From Aquiluna sp. (GTDB lineage: Bacteria > Actinomycetota > Actinomycetes > Actinomycetales > Microbacteriaceae): a DNA stretch of 64,000 bases. A program made the position numbers and the translations under genes. The DNA is taken from NCBI GenBank assembly GCA_029241985.1, contig JAQWUU010000043.1, forward strand, positions 1 to 64,000. The letters are read 5' to 3'. Under the pieces are notes generated by a model. It was not told where the DNA came from. It searched no databases and worked only from the letters and a program-made list of their open reading frames with translations. Positions 54,721 through 63,360 of this stretch are shown piece after piece. Each line of letters begins with the position of its first letter. Position 1 is the first letter of the stretch.

Positions 54721-55647
54721 GTGCGTCCATTGAAACTTAGAATTCCAACCCCGCTAGCAATTTCCCTGAGCATCTTTGCCGGAGCACTAATTGCGGTTCA
54801 ATCCCAGGTAAATGGCGAGCTTGCTATAGCTCTTGATGATGGACTGTTTGCGGCATTACTTTCTTTTGGAATCGGAACCGTGTTGGTTGCCGTTCCATTC
54901 TTCATAAGCAAGAACGAGCGAGCAAAGCTCTTTATCGCAACCAAAGCCCTCGGAAGAGGTGTCCCCATCTGGCTGACTTTTGGTGGTTTTTTTGGAGCTT
55001 TCTTTGTGATGATGCAGGGTGTTGTCGCTCCCGAAATTGGCGTGACGCTATTTACCCTTGCAATTGTTTCAGGACAGGCAGCAGCAGCCCTGATGGTCGA
55101 CTCGCTTGGTCTACTTGGGCTAACAAAACGCAAGCTTTCCTTAGCGAGATTACTCGGTGCTGCGATTGCGATTATTGGCCTGGTGCTCTCGTCTGGGCTT
55201 GGCGTCGCCGAAGTAAGCGGTTTGATTGTGCTGCCGTTTATAGCTGGATTTGGTTCAGGCTTCCAGCAGGGTTTTAGCGGAAAATTGGCAACAGTCACTG
55301 ACTCAGTTCTAATCTCAACTTTCATCAACTTTGTGACTGGCACCGCGCTTATTGCCGCAGTTATGTTTACCCTTCAAGGTTTGCCGGATCTTTCCGAAGG
55401 CCTGCCGACAAACCCATTTCTCTACCTTGGTGGGCTGGTTGGCGGAATCTTTATCTTTATTCAGATCCTGGTTGTTAGGCAGATTGGGGTTCTAGCTCTG
55501 GGGTTATCACTCTTGCTCGGACAGGTTGTGACAGCGCTAATTTTTGATTTAGTAGCACCGATCACCGAAGCGAACTTTGGCCCGCTAACTTATGTCGGCG
55601 TTCTGCTGGTGGTTGCCGGTTCGGCACTGGTGGCAATCAAGCGGTAG
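54721..55647 (+). CDS. DMT family transporter (DUF606/YdcZ, fused pair)
   Basis: 308 aa, GTG start. Two DUF606 halves: SLSIFAGALIAVQSQVNGELAIALDDGLFAALLSFGIGT and, later, VLPFIAGFGSGFQQGFSGKLATVTDSVLISTFINFVTGTAL, with about ten helices. It is a small-molecule exporter or importer of unknown substrate. Confidence 0.85.
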   Translation: MRPLKLRIPTPLAISLSIFAGALIAVQSQVNGELAIALDDGLFAALLSFGIGTVLVAVPFFISKNERAKLFIATKALGRGVPIWLTFGGFFGAFFVMMQGVVAPEIGVTLFTLAIVSGQAAAALMVDSLGLLGLTKRKLSLARLLGAAIAIIGLVLSSGLGVAEVSGLIVLPFIAGFGSGFQQGFSGKLATVTDSVLISTFINFVTGTALIAAVMFTLQGLPDLSEGLPTNPFLYLGGLVGGIFIFIQILVVRQIGVLALGLSLLLGQVVTALIFDLVAPITEANFGPLTYVGVLLVVAGSALVAIKR

Positions 55648-55699
55648 CCCAAAAATCAAATGACTTGCAGGGAGTTTTAGGCTTTTCGAGAATCCCCTT

Positions 55700-56320
55700 C
55701 TAGAGCTTTTCGATTAGCACGTCCGGGTGCTCATCAAATCGGTAGCCAAGGCCTCTGACCGTTCTGATTACATCTTCGTAGCCTGATATCTTCACCCTGA
55801 GCCTACGAACATGAACGTCAATGGTTCTGGCATTTGGCGTTGTCTCACCGCATCGCTCAGAAATATCGGCGATTTGTTGGCGGCTAACTGTTTCACCAGT
55901 GTTCTCAATCAAGAAGGCGAAGAGTTCAAACTCTTTGCAGGTCAGTAACGCATTTCTACCATCAACAAACAGACGTCTGCGAGTCAGGTCAACTACCAGT
56001 CCCTTGGCAGCGGTTTTCTCGAGCGCTTGAGGCGCAACTGAACCATTGACAGCTCTGGGTTCCTTCAGTGCCAAGCGGGTAATTTCTAGATTGCTTCCCG
56101 CTGTCGCGGCTGGGGCAAGTGCGATTGCAGCGTAGGTGGCGCTTGCTTTTTCTGGAACTAGGTTCGAAATAGTCTGCTTTAGTGCAGCGGCTATTTCAGC
56201 AAGGGAAGTCCCAGCTGCTCGAGCTTCCTCCTCGGAAATCCCTACGTAAAGGGCGAAGCCTTTGGCTACGGTTGAGGTTTTTACTGGCGCTGTTGCTGGT
56301 GAAAGAGTTGAAGTGGTCAT
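55700..56320 (-). CDS. PhoB/OmpR-type winged-helix protein without receiver domain
   Basis: 206 aa. The C-terminal half is a full Trans_reg_C domain: VVDLTRRRLFVDGRNALLTCKEFELFAFLIENTGETVSRQQIADISERCGETTPNARTIDVHVRRLRVKI...TVRGLGYRF. The N-terminal about 105 residues are not a response-regulator receiver (no DD, D or K pattern) and I do not recognise them. No histidine kinase is adjacent. The 245 bp upstream hold several GCACGTGC-like words but no gene. Confidence 0.85.
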   Translation of the reverse strand: MTTSTLSPATAPVKTSTVAKGFALYVGISEEEARAAGTSLAEIAAALKQTISNLVPEKASATYAAIALAPAATAGSNLEITRLALKEPRAVNGSVAPQALEKTAAKGLVVDLTRRRLFVDGRNALLTCKEFELFAFLIENTGETVSRQQIADISERCGETTPNARTIDVHVRRLRVKISGYEDVIRTVRGLGYRFDEHPDVLIEKL

Positions 56321-56565
56321 TATTGGAGTCCTTTATTGGCAGATGTGCGTTCGATTAGTGCACGAATCACGTGCGTTTGTCGGGGTGCTGGTGCCTAGGA
56401 GCTAAATCTGGTGCTAATTAGCCAAGGCACGTGCTCATGCACATTGCCATCGAGCAGCAGAACATGGCGCAGCTTGGCTGCGCGTTCAGTGCTGATCGAG
56501 TACTCATTGGTGAAAAGTATCTACAAGGTTTCAATCAAAGTCAAGTTATTACGAATAATTTCAAG

Positions 56566-57405
56566 CTACTTCACGCGCTTGTCCAACCAAGCAAATAGGT
56601 CCTTCTCCACGGTCTTTGCGATGGTGTCATTCAAAAGCTCATGGAACCCACCGGCATAAATCTTGAGCGTTTTGTCTGTGGAAGCGATCGCTTCGTGAAG
56701 TGAGATCGAGTTCTTGTGGTCGGTTGACGTGTCTTGATCGCCGTGAATGAATAGCGTTGGCACCACCCACGATGAAACTTTCGACCAAACCTCGTCGGAG
56801 AGCATCAGGGTGGTTCTGGCAACTAGGTTCTTCGCCTTGCCGGTAAACATTTCTTTATCGGCATCGATAATCTTCAATAAATCTTGGTCGCGGGTCAACG
56901 CCTCGATTCCAGGCCTTGGAAGTGGCATTGGACCGCTCGGGGCAATGGCTGCCATGACTTTGCTTAGAGAACGTTCCCAGCCCTTAGATGGCGTCTGCAT
57001 GGCAGAGCTTGAGAGCACCACGGCCTCGAGGTTTTCTGGATTGCGAACAACGCTGCCGGCTGTAACAATTCCTCCCAATGAGTGTCCCATCAAAAAAGTC
57101 GGCAGCTTCTTAGGCATTGCATCCCTGGCAGCTAGGTGGTCATCCACCGCGTTCACAACATCGATCAGTGCTCTTTCTCCGGCGGTATTTCCGTGGCCCT
57201 GAAGATCTATTGCGTAAACGTCAAACCCTTGTTCCAGAAGTTTCGGTATCAGCTTCGAATACTGATCGACGCAGCGAAGCGCATACTCGCCATAGCCATG
57301 CTGAAGCAGTATCTGGGCTTTTGGCTTTGGGGCTTTGAAGAAGTAGCCGGCGACAGGTGCGTCAATTAGCCATGGTGCTGGAGTGAGATTTGAAATCTTT
57401 TCCAC
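56566..57405 (-). CDS. alpha/beta hydrolase, monoacylglycerol-lipase-like
   Basis: 279 aa, GTG start. LLQHGYGEYALRC, AIDLQGHGNTAGERALID, the nucleophile elbow FLMGHSLGGIV, and the C-terminal FIHGDQDTSTD and GGFHELLND for Asp and His. No signal peptide. It probably cleaves lipid esters in the cytosol. Confidence 0.87.
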   Translation of the reverse strand: MEKISNLTPAPWLIDAPVAGYFFKAPKPKAQILLQHGYGEYALRCVDQYSKLIPKLLEQGFDVYAIDLQGHGNTAGERALIDVVNAVDDHLAARDAMPKKLPTFLMGHSLGGIVTAGSVVRNPENLEAVVLSSSAMQTPSKGWERSLSKVMAAIAPSGPMPLPRPGIEALTRDQDLLKIIDADKEMFTGKAKNLVARTTLMLSDEVWSKVSSWVVPTLFIHGDQDTSTDHKNSISLHEAIASTDKTLKIYAGGFHELLNDTIAKTVEKDLFAWLDKRVK

Positions 57406-57559
57406 CTGTACTTTCTATTTTGTGCTGGGCAGTCCTGCGCTAAGCAGATGAAGCACGAAAACCTAGAACTGCACTTTTAGATTACTCCTGAACACTCAGC
57501 TAATTTTGTTTGGCTTATCACTCGATTAGTGTTCAACTAGGACACCCACAGGAGAGACG

Positions 57560-58624
57560 ATGGCCATCCACGATAAGCAGCACCGCAGCTTCGCCAGCGA
57601 TAACTACTCAGGAGCTCATCCCCAGGTGATGCAGGCCATTGTCGACGCCAATGGAGGTCACCAGAGTGCCTACGGTTACGACGATTACACGATTGCCCTG
57701 CAGCAGAGGATGCGAGATGAGTTCGGGCCTAAGACTGAAACTTTTGTGGTCTTCAACGGAACCGGTGCAAACGTAGTTGCCCTGACTGCAATGATGCCCC
57801 GCTGGGGAGCCGTGATCTGTTCAAATCTCGCTCACATCGAAACAGATGAGGGTGGCGCTCCGGAAAGAGTCAGCGGTCTGAAGCTTTTTAATGTCCTGCA
57901 CGCTCATGGAAAACTCACACCTGAATCGATCGCCACGCAAGTTTATGACATTGGCTTTGAGCACCGCGCTCAGCCGATGGTGGTTTCCATCACTCAAACC
58001 ACTGAAGTTGGGACTGTCTATACTCCGTCTGAGATAAAGGCCATTGCCGACTACTGCCACCAAAACAATCTGCTACTTCATTTGGATGGCGCAAGAATAT
58101 GGAATGCGGCTGCAGCCCTAGGTGTGAGCTTCAAGGAAATGATCTCGGACACCGGCGTTGATGTTGTTAGCTTTGGTGGGACTAAAAATGGTGTGATTGC
58201 CGCAGAGGCGGTTGTAGTTATAAACCCGGACGCAGTTGATGGACTAATTTATCTTCGAAAAATGTCGATGCAGCTGATGTCCAAGATGCGCTTTGCATCA
58301 GCGCAGCTATTGGCGCTTTTTGAAAATGACCTGGGATTCGAATCGGCAAGGCACTCAAACAAGATGGCGTCACTATTGCGATCAACCCTTGAGAAGAAAA
58401 TTGAAGCTGGCGAAATTACCGGTTTGAAATTCACCAACCCGACCAATGCCAACGCCGTTTTTGCAAGCCTTCCGGTCAGCGCTGCAAACCAGGTTAGAAA
58501 GTCCTTTCACTTCTATGACTGGGAGCTGGCAAAAGAAGAGGTTCGCTGGATGTGTGCTTTTGACACAACCGAGCAAGATGTTATGGACTTCGTCGACGCA
58601 ATTGCGCAGGCCCTCAAGAAATAG
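57560..58624 (+). CDS. low-specificity L-threonine aldolase
   Basis: 354 aa, with an AGGAGAGACG ribosome binding site. FASDNYSGAHPQVMQAI, NGTGANVVALTAMM, LHLDGARIWNAAAALG and the PLP lysine in VVSFGGTKNGV are threonine-aldolase features. It splits threonine to glycine and acetaldehyde and can supply glycine. Confidence 0.9.
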   Translation: MAIHDKQHRSFASDNYSGAHPQVMQAIVDANGGHQSAYGYDDYTIALQQRMRDEFGPKTETFVVFNGTGANVVALTAMMPRWGAVICSNLAHIETDEGGAPERVSGLKLFNVLHAHGKLTPESIATQVYDIGFEHRAQPMVVSITQTTEVGTVYTPSEIKAIADYCHQNNLLLHLDGARIWNAAAALGVSFKEMISDTGVDVVSFGGTKNGVIAAEAVVVINPDAVDGLIYLRKMSMQLMSKMRFASAQLLALFENDLGFESARHSNKMASLLRSTLEKKIEAGEITGLKFTNPTNANAVFASLPVSAANQVRKSFHFYDWELAKEEVRWMCAFDTTEQDVMDFVDAIAQALKK

Positions 58625-58706
58625 CAGCTCAATTGGGCTAACCTAAAGGAAATTCCGCCCAGTGACGCGCGAGAGACTTTTTTGAAACGATTGGGATAAA
58701 TTTTTT

Positions 58707-60143
58707 ATGAATGCAAATGCAAACATCGGCGTAGTTGGTCTTGCTGTCATGGGTTCAAACCTGGCGAGAAATCTGGCCTCTCGTGAAGGCAACAGTGTTG
58801 CCATCTACAACCGCTCCCCAGAAAAAACCCATGATCTAGTTACTGCCCACCCGGAGGCAAACTTCATTGCAAGCCAGACCATCGACGAATTCGTGGGCTC
58901 ACTGGCAAAACCAAGAATTGCCATCATCATGGTGCAGGCAGGAAAAGCGACAGATGCCGTTATCACTCAGCTTGCAGAGCGCTTTGAAAAAGGCGACATC
59001 ATCGTCGACGGCGGAAACGCTCTTTACACAGATACTGTGCGCCGCGAAAAAGAAATTTCCCCCAGTGGCATCCACTTTGTTGGGGCCGGAATTTCAGGTG
59101 GTGAAGAAGGTGCGCTGAATGGTCCTTCGATAATGCCGGGCGGCACCGAAGAGGCTTATGGCCACCTTGGCCCAATCCTGGAATCCATTGCTGCAGTTGC
59201 AGAGGGCGAAGCCTGCGTTACCCACATTGGCAGCGACGGCGCTGGACATTTTGTAAAGATGATCCACAACGGCATCGAATATGCAGACATGCAACTTATT
59301 GCCGAGGCCTATGACATCCTGAGGCAAGCCGGGAACATGAGCCCGAAGGAGATCTCCCAGGTTCTAGAGACCTGGAACGGTGGCGAACTAGAGAGCTACC
59401 TGATTGAAATCACCTCAGAGGTTCTTGCCCAGGTAGATGCTAAGACCGGCAAACCGCTGGTTGATGTAATTCTCGATGCAGCGGGCTCCAAGGGCACCGG
59501 TGTTTGGACAGTCCAGAGTTCACTTGATCTAGGAACCCCGGTTTCTGGAATTGCCGAGGCAGTTTTCGCAAGGTCACTATCCTCTCAGGCAGCCCAGCGA
59601 GCAGCCGCTCCTAATTTCTCTGCCGGTCAGACGGCATGGGAAATTGCTGACACTGAAGCATTTATTGAAGATGTCAGAAAAGCACTCTATGCCTCCAAGA
59701 TTGTGGCCTACGCCCAAGGCTTTGATGCTATTCGTGCCGGAGCACTCGAAAACAACTGGGACATCAACTTAGGTGCCGTTGCAAAAATCTGGCGTGGTGG
59801 CTGCATCATCAGGGCCCAATTCTTGAACCGCATCTCGGATGCCTACGGTAAAAACGATGCCCTGTTATCACTGCTGTTCGATGAGTACTTCGTCAATGCA
59901 GTCGAAACAGCAGCCTCCAGCTGGCGGAAGGTTGTGGCAAGCGCTTCGCTTGCCGGCATCCCGGTTCCAGCTTTCGCTTCATCGCTTTCCTATTTTGATG
60001 GCCTAAGGGCAGAGCGACTTCCGGCAGCTCTTGTTCAGGGTCAGCGCGACTTCTTTGGAGCTCACACCTATAAGCGAATCGATGCCGAGGGCAGCTTCCA
60101 CACTCTTTGGTCTGGCGATAAATCAGAAGTCTCCACGGACTAG
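58707..60143 (+). CDS. gnd: 6-phosphogluconate dehydrogenase (decarboxylating)
   Basis: 478 aa, full-length form. NADP site IGVVGLAVMGSNLARNLA, substrate motif GAGISGGEEGALNGPSIMPGG, KMIHNGIEYADMQLIAEAYDIL, and AKIWRGGCIIRAQFLNRI. It makes ribulose-5-phosphate and NADPH. A clear ribosome binding site is missing before the ATG (TTTTTTATG), so the transcript may be leaderless. Confidence 0.95.
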   Translation: MNANANIGVVGLAVMGSNLARNLASREGNSVAIYNRSPEKTHDLVTAHPEANFIASQTIDEFVGSLAKPRIAIIMVQAGKATDAVITQLAERFEKGDIIVDGGNALYTDTVRREKEISPSGIHFVGAGISGGEEGALNGPSIMPGGTEEAYGHLGPILESIAAVAEGEACVTHIGSDGAGHFVKMIHNGIEYADMQLIAEAYDILRQAGNMSPKEISQVLETWNGGELESYLIEITSEVLAQVDAKTGKPLVDVILDAAGSKGTGVWTVQSSLDLGTPVSGIAEAVFARSLSSQAAQRAAAPNFSAGQTAWEIADTEAFIEDVRKALYASKIVAYAQGFDAIRAGALENNWDINLGAVAKIWRGGCIIRAQFLNRISDAYGKNDALLSLLFDEYFVNAVETAASSWRKVVASASLAGIPVPAFASSLSYFDGLRAERLPAALVQGQRDFFGAHTYKRIDAEGSFHTLWSGDKSEVSTD

Positions 60144-60146
60144 GAA

Positions 60147-61043
60147 TTGCGCACAAACTGGGTATATAAATTCATACCGCTGGCCCTGATTTGGGGCTCC
60201 AGCTTTTTCTTTATTGAGTTATCCCTCGAGTGGACAACAGCAGTTGGGGTGGCTTTTTGGCGAACCGCTCTAGGGGCGGCTGCAATGATCATCATCACCT
60301 ATTCACTGGGTTTTAGGCTGCCTGGAAAAATAAAGCAGTGGCTGCACCTGTTGGTGGCAGGCTTTTTCATGTCTGCATTTCCGTTCACGATGTATGCCTT
60401 CGCCCAGCAATACACCACCAGCATTTTGGCCGCGATCTTGAATGCCACGACCCCGATGTTCACGCTATTGGCAACCTTCACAATGTTTAGGGCGCAGAAG
60501 CAAAATCCGACCGCAATCATTGGGCTTTTGGTGGGGCTCGTGGGCGTCGGCATAACCCTTGGAATCTGGCAGGGGTTTGGTGCCAGCGAACCAATCGCAA
60601 TTATCGCTCTGCTTCTAGCTTCAATTTCATACGGCATTGGGACTCCTTACATTCGAAGATATATAACCCCCATGGAACTGCCCACCACGGCAACGGCAAG
60701 CGTTCAAGTATTGACCAGTGCGATTATCTTGTTACCGGTTTATCTCTTGACTGGCCCACTTTTTATTGCTCCTCCAACAATTCAGAGCGCTGGTGCGCTG
60801 GTATTGCTGGGTGTTTTGGGCAGCGGCATTTCCTATTGGCTTTTCCACCAGGTTGTCGCTGCAGCTGGCAGCGCCGTTGCCGCAACCGTCACTTACACAA
60901 ACCCGGTGGTCGCAACCGTCTGGGGCGTGCTGCTATTGAGTGAAGGTTTGCACTGGTACGAACCAGTGGGGGCAATCTTGGTCTTGATTGGAGCGTTTTT
61001 CACGCAAGGTAGAAGGTTGAAAGTTAGAAAAACTAAGAACTAG
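60147..61043 (+). CDS. EamA/DMT family transporter
   Basis: 298 aa, TTG start 3 bases after gnd. Ten helices in two EamA repeats (LALIWGSSFFFIELSLEW; GVLGSGISYWLFHQVVAAAGSAVAATVTYTNPVVA). Likely metabolite or drug exporter. It overlaps the end of the convergent efflux gene by 4 bases. Confidence 0.87.
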   Translation: MRTNWVYKFIPLALIWGSSFFFIELSLEWTTAVGVAFWRTALGAAAMIIITYSLGFRLPGKIKQWLHLLVAGFFMSAFPFTMYAFAQQYTTSILAAILNATTPMFTLLATFTMFRAQKQNPTAIIGLLVGLVGVGITLGIWQGFGASEPIAIIALLLASISYGIGTPYIRRYITPMELPTTATASVQVLTSAIILLPVYLLTGPLFIAPPTIQSAGALVLLGVLGSGISYWLFHQVVAAAGSAVAATVTYTNPVVATVWGVLLLSEGLHWYEPVGAILVLIGAFFTQGRRLKVRKTKN

Positions 61044-62296
61044 TTGCTCTTGCGCAAATCAGGGACCACCCAGGGTCTTGTGATGAACATCAAACTTGCC
61101 AGCGATCCGACAAACAGGATGCCTATCAAGAGACCAATGTCTCTGGTGTTGTCGTTATTCAAGAAGCCATAGACAATCGACACCAAGCTGGCAGTTGCGA
61201 AGTTCACAACACCCAGCAGCGAAGCTGCTGTTCCAGCCTCGGAACCGTGGTTATAAAGCGCGATCGTAGGAATGGTAGTTATGCCGGCGCCAAAGATAAA
61301 CAACTGCAGCATGAAAAAAGCCTCCGCAACAACCAAGCCCGATCCGGCTGTCACAAACAAACCGGTACCAATAAAAACACCGGTCGTTGAGTAGATGGCC
61401 AAGAGCCACTGCCCCTTGATGTGCTTGGCTGCATAAGCGCCAACCTGCACGCCGATATATGACGCGAGGGAGTTCGCCGCAATCCAAAATCCGAAGTCAC
61501 TGGGGCTCAAACCAAAACTGTCTTGGAACAAAAACGGAACGTTGTTCAGATATGCAAAAAGAGCTGAGATTTGAAGAGCTCCAAAAATCAAAAGGCCAAT
61601 GTAGATGCGGTCCTTCAAGACCGCTAGGTAACCCCTGGCTAACCCCAGCGGCGTGCTGCTGCGTCTTTTTGCAATCGGAAGAGTTTCTACAAGTAGTCCA
61701 GAGGAAAACAGCACCAGCACGAGACCGCCGAGGCCGAAGATCAAGAAGATCGCCTGCCAGTTACCGGCCTGAGTCACCTGAGCCCCGATGATCGGTCCAA
61801 TAATTGGAGAGAGCGATTGAATCAAGAAAATCTTGGCCAACATCGACTGCATTTTCTGGCCGCGGTAAAGGTCTCTTGCTATAGCTCGGCTGACAACATC
61901 GGCTCCGGCGGCAAAAAAACCCATGGCAAAACGCAACACCAAAAACATTTCAAAATTCGGTGCAAAGAACGCCAAGACCGCGCTCAGGCTAAAGCCGGCG
62001 GTTGCTATCAGAATTAGTGGCCTTCTTCCAAACGCATCCGAAAGAGGTCCGATGACGAGCATTCCGAGTGCAAGACCTATGGTCACACCGGTCAGTGAGG
62101 CTTGGACAGTTCCATTGGTAACACCAAAGAAGGTTGAAATGTCAGGGAAAGCAGGAAGGAAGGGGTCAATTGAAAATGGAACGAGGCACATTGAAAGGGC
62201 AAGAATTATCACGTAACTCAGCAGCATTTTTTTAGAAAGCTGATCGCCAGAATCTATAACCCTGCCACGAATCCGATTGGGTTTAGAGTTTGGCAC
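61040..62296 (-). CDS. MFS efflux transporter, Bcr/CflA type
   Basis: 418 aa, GTG start, 12 helices. Motif A is GPLSDAFGRRPLI; SIDPFLPAFPDISTFFGVTNGTVQASLTG and the preserved Arg/Asp residues of the DHA1 group mark a Bcr/CflA member, a proton-coupled drug or metabolite exporter. Its start is directly after the stop of a peroxidase-like remnant on the same strand. Confidence 0.88.
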   Translation of the reverse strand: MPNSKPNRIRGRVIDSGDQLSKKMLLSYVIILALSMCLVPFSIDPFLPAFPDISTFFGVTNGTVQASLTGVTIGLALGMLVIGPLSDAFGRRPLILIATAGFSLSAVLAFFAPNFEMFLVLRFAMGFFAAGADVVSRAIARDLYRGQKMQSMLAKIFLIQSLSPIIGPIIGAQVTQAGNWQAIFLIFGLGGLVLVLFSSGLLVETLPIAKRRSSTPLGLARGYLAVLKDRIYIGLLIFGALQISALFAYLNNVPFLFQDSFGLSPSDFGFWIAANSLASYIGVQVGAYAAKHIKGQWLLAIYSTTGVFIGTGLFVTAGSGLVVAEAFFMLQLFIFGAGITTIPTIALYNHGSEAGTAASLLGVVNFATASLVSIVYGFLNNDNTRDIGLLIGILFVGSLASLMFITRPWVVPDLRKSN

Positions 62297-62297
62297 C

Positions 62298-62498
62298 CTA
62301 AGAGAATAGTGCCTGTGCGATGACTTCGCCCTCTTGAACCCCGCCGGCTACTGCAAACTCGGCAGAGCCGATTGGAACAGTCCACTTATTCAGCAGGTCA
62401 AGCTCATCCAATCGCCGTTGGATCGGCATGAACTGTCTGGCCATGTTTCTTTGGTGAGCCTTCCAAATCTGACCAAAATTAGCAGTTTGTGCCTTAAT
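62298..62498 (-). pseudogene. C-terminal remnant resembling a Dyp-type peroxidase
   Basis: Absent from the ORF track. The minus-strand frame is open from just after a TGA at 62499 to a TAG at 62298 and reads IWKAHQRNMARQFMPIQRRL, then DELDLLNKWTVPIGSAEFAV and GGVQEGEVIAQALF. This pattern (QF-PIQ-RL, LN-W, GSA-FA, LF end) looks like the last strand and helix of Dyp-type/EfeB peroxidases, which run over 300 aa. No upstream part of the gene is found. It ends one base before the MFS start, as expected for an old operon partner. A short real protein from ATG 62444 (48 aa) is the alternative. Confidence 0.45.
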
Positions 62499-62600
62499 TC
62501 AAAAAATCATCCGACACGCGGGCAAATCAGAGGGCCTAAAGTTCAAGTTGTGGGTTAAGGTTCAAGAAATAACTAAATAAGTGGTTTTTTTTACGTTTCA

Positions 62601-62616
62601 TTACTAGATGTAGTGG
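62601..62616. promoter_or_regulatory. candidate NrdR box
   Basis: TTACTAGATGTAGTGG; its complement CCACTACATCTAGTAA is close to the NrdR consensus ACACTATATCTAGTGT. It lies 103 bases before nrdH. A weaker similar word follows at about 62618-62634. NrdR is the general repressor of ribonucleotide reductase genes. Confidence 0.5.
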
Positions 62617-62718
62617 TTAAGTGCTATTGTAGGAAATCTGAAAATCGCGAGAGATTCACCAATTTTTTGTCAAAATCAAGGCCAAATAAGGCCTCGGGGA
62701 ACTAAAGGGAGGCAACCA

Positions 62719-62943
62719 ATGTCGGTTACCGTTTACACACTTCCAGCCTGCGTTCAGTGCGATAGCACAAAGCGCATGTTGCAGCGCAACCAGGTCGAGT
62801 ACGACGAGGTTGATATGAGCCAGGATCCGGTTGCTCTAGACATGGTTAAGACCCTTGGCTATACCGCTGCTCCAGTTGTTGTATCAGGCGAAGACCACTG
62901 GAGTGGTTTCCGCATGGACCGCATTCAGTCACTCAGCGCCTAA
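62719..62943 (+). CDS. nrdH: NrdH glutaredoxin-like protein
   Basis: 74 aa, AAAGGGAGG ribosome binding site. MSVTVYTLPACVQCDSTKRML has the CVQC active site of NrdH redoxins; TLGYTAAPVVV and GEDHWSGFRMDRIQSL follow. It is the electron donor for the class Ib reductase. Confidence 0.95.
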   Translation: MSVTVYTLPACVQCDSTKRMLQRNQVEYDEVDMSQDPVALDMVKTLGYTAAPVVVSGEDHWSGFRMDRIQSLSA

Positions 62944-62955
62944 ATAGGTAATGAA

Positions 62956-63360
62956 ATGTTCGACGTCGTTTACTTCTCATCGGTTTCTGAGAACACAAAG
63001 CGATTTGTAGAGAAACTCGGATACTCAAGCATCCGAATCCCGCTCAAGTCAGAGGAAGCTGCGAGCTTCACTCACGAGAGTGAAAGCGTTCTCGTCGTCC
63101 CAACCTACGGGTCCGGGGATGACAACAACACTGTTCCAAAGCAGGTAATCAAGTTTTTGAATAACCCTGCAAACCGCAAGCATGTGCGTGCTGTGATTGC
63201 GACTGGAAATACCAACTTTGGCTCTTCCTATGGATTAGCCGGGGACCTGGTAGCCGCCAAGCTCGGAGTTCCGCTTTTATATAAGGCAGAACTGCTGGGA
63301 ACACCGGACGACATCGAACAAGTAAGAGAAAGGCTGGAACAGCTGTGGCTAACCAGATAG
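62956..63360 (+). CDS. nrdI: NrdI flavodoxin
   Basis: 134 aa. [18 protein letters not shown] and [52 protein letters not shown] are NrdI features. It activates the manganese cofactor of NrdF. Confidence 0.95.
   Translation: MFDVVYFSSVSENTKRFVEKLGYSSIRIPLKSEEAASFTHESESVLVVPTYGSGDDNNTVPKQVIKFLNNPANRKHVRAVIATGNTNFGSSYGLAGDLVAAKLGVPLLYKAELLGTPDDIEQVRERLEQLWLTR

Noticed and set aside
62334-62558. 74-aa plus-strand ORF before nrdH
   Set aside because: No ribosome binding site or domain; it is antisense to the peroxidase-like remnant.
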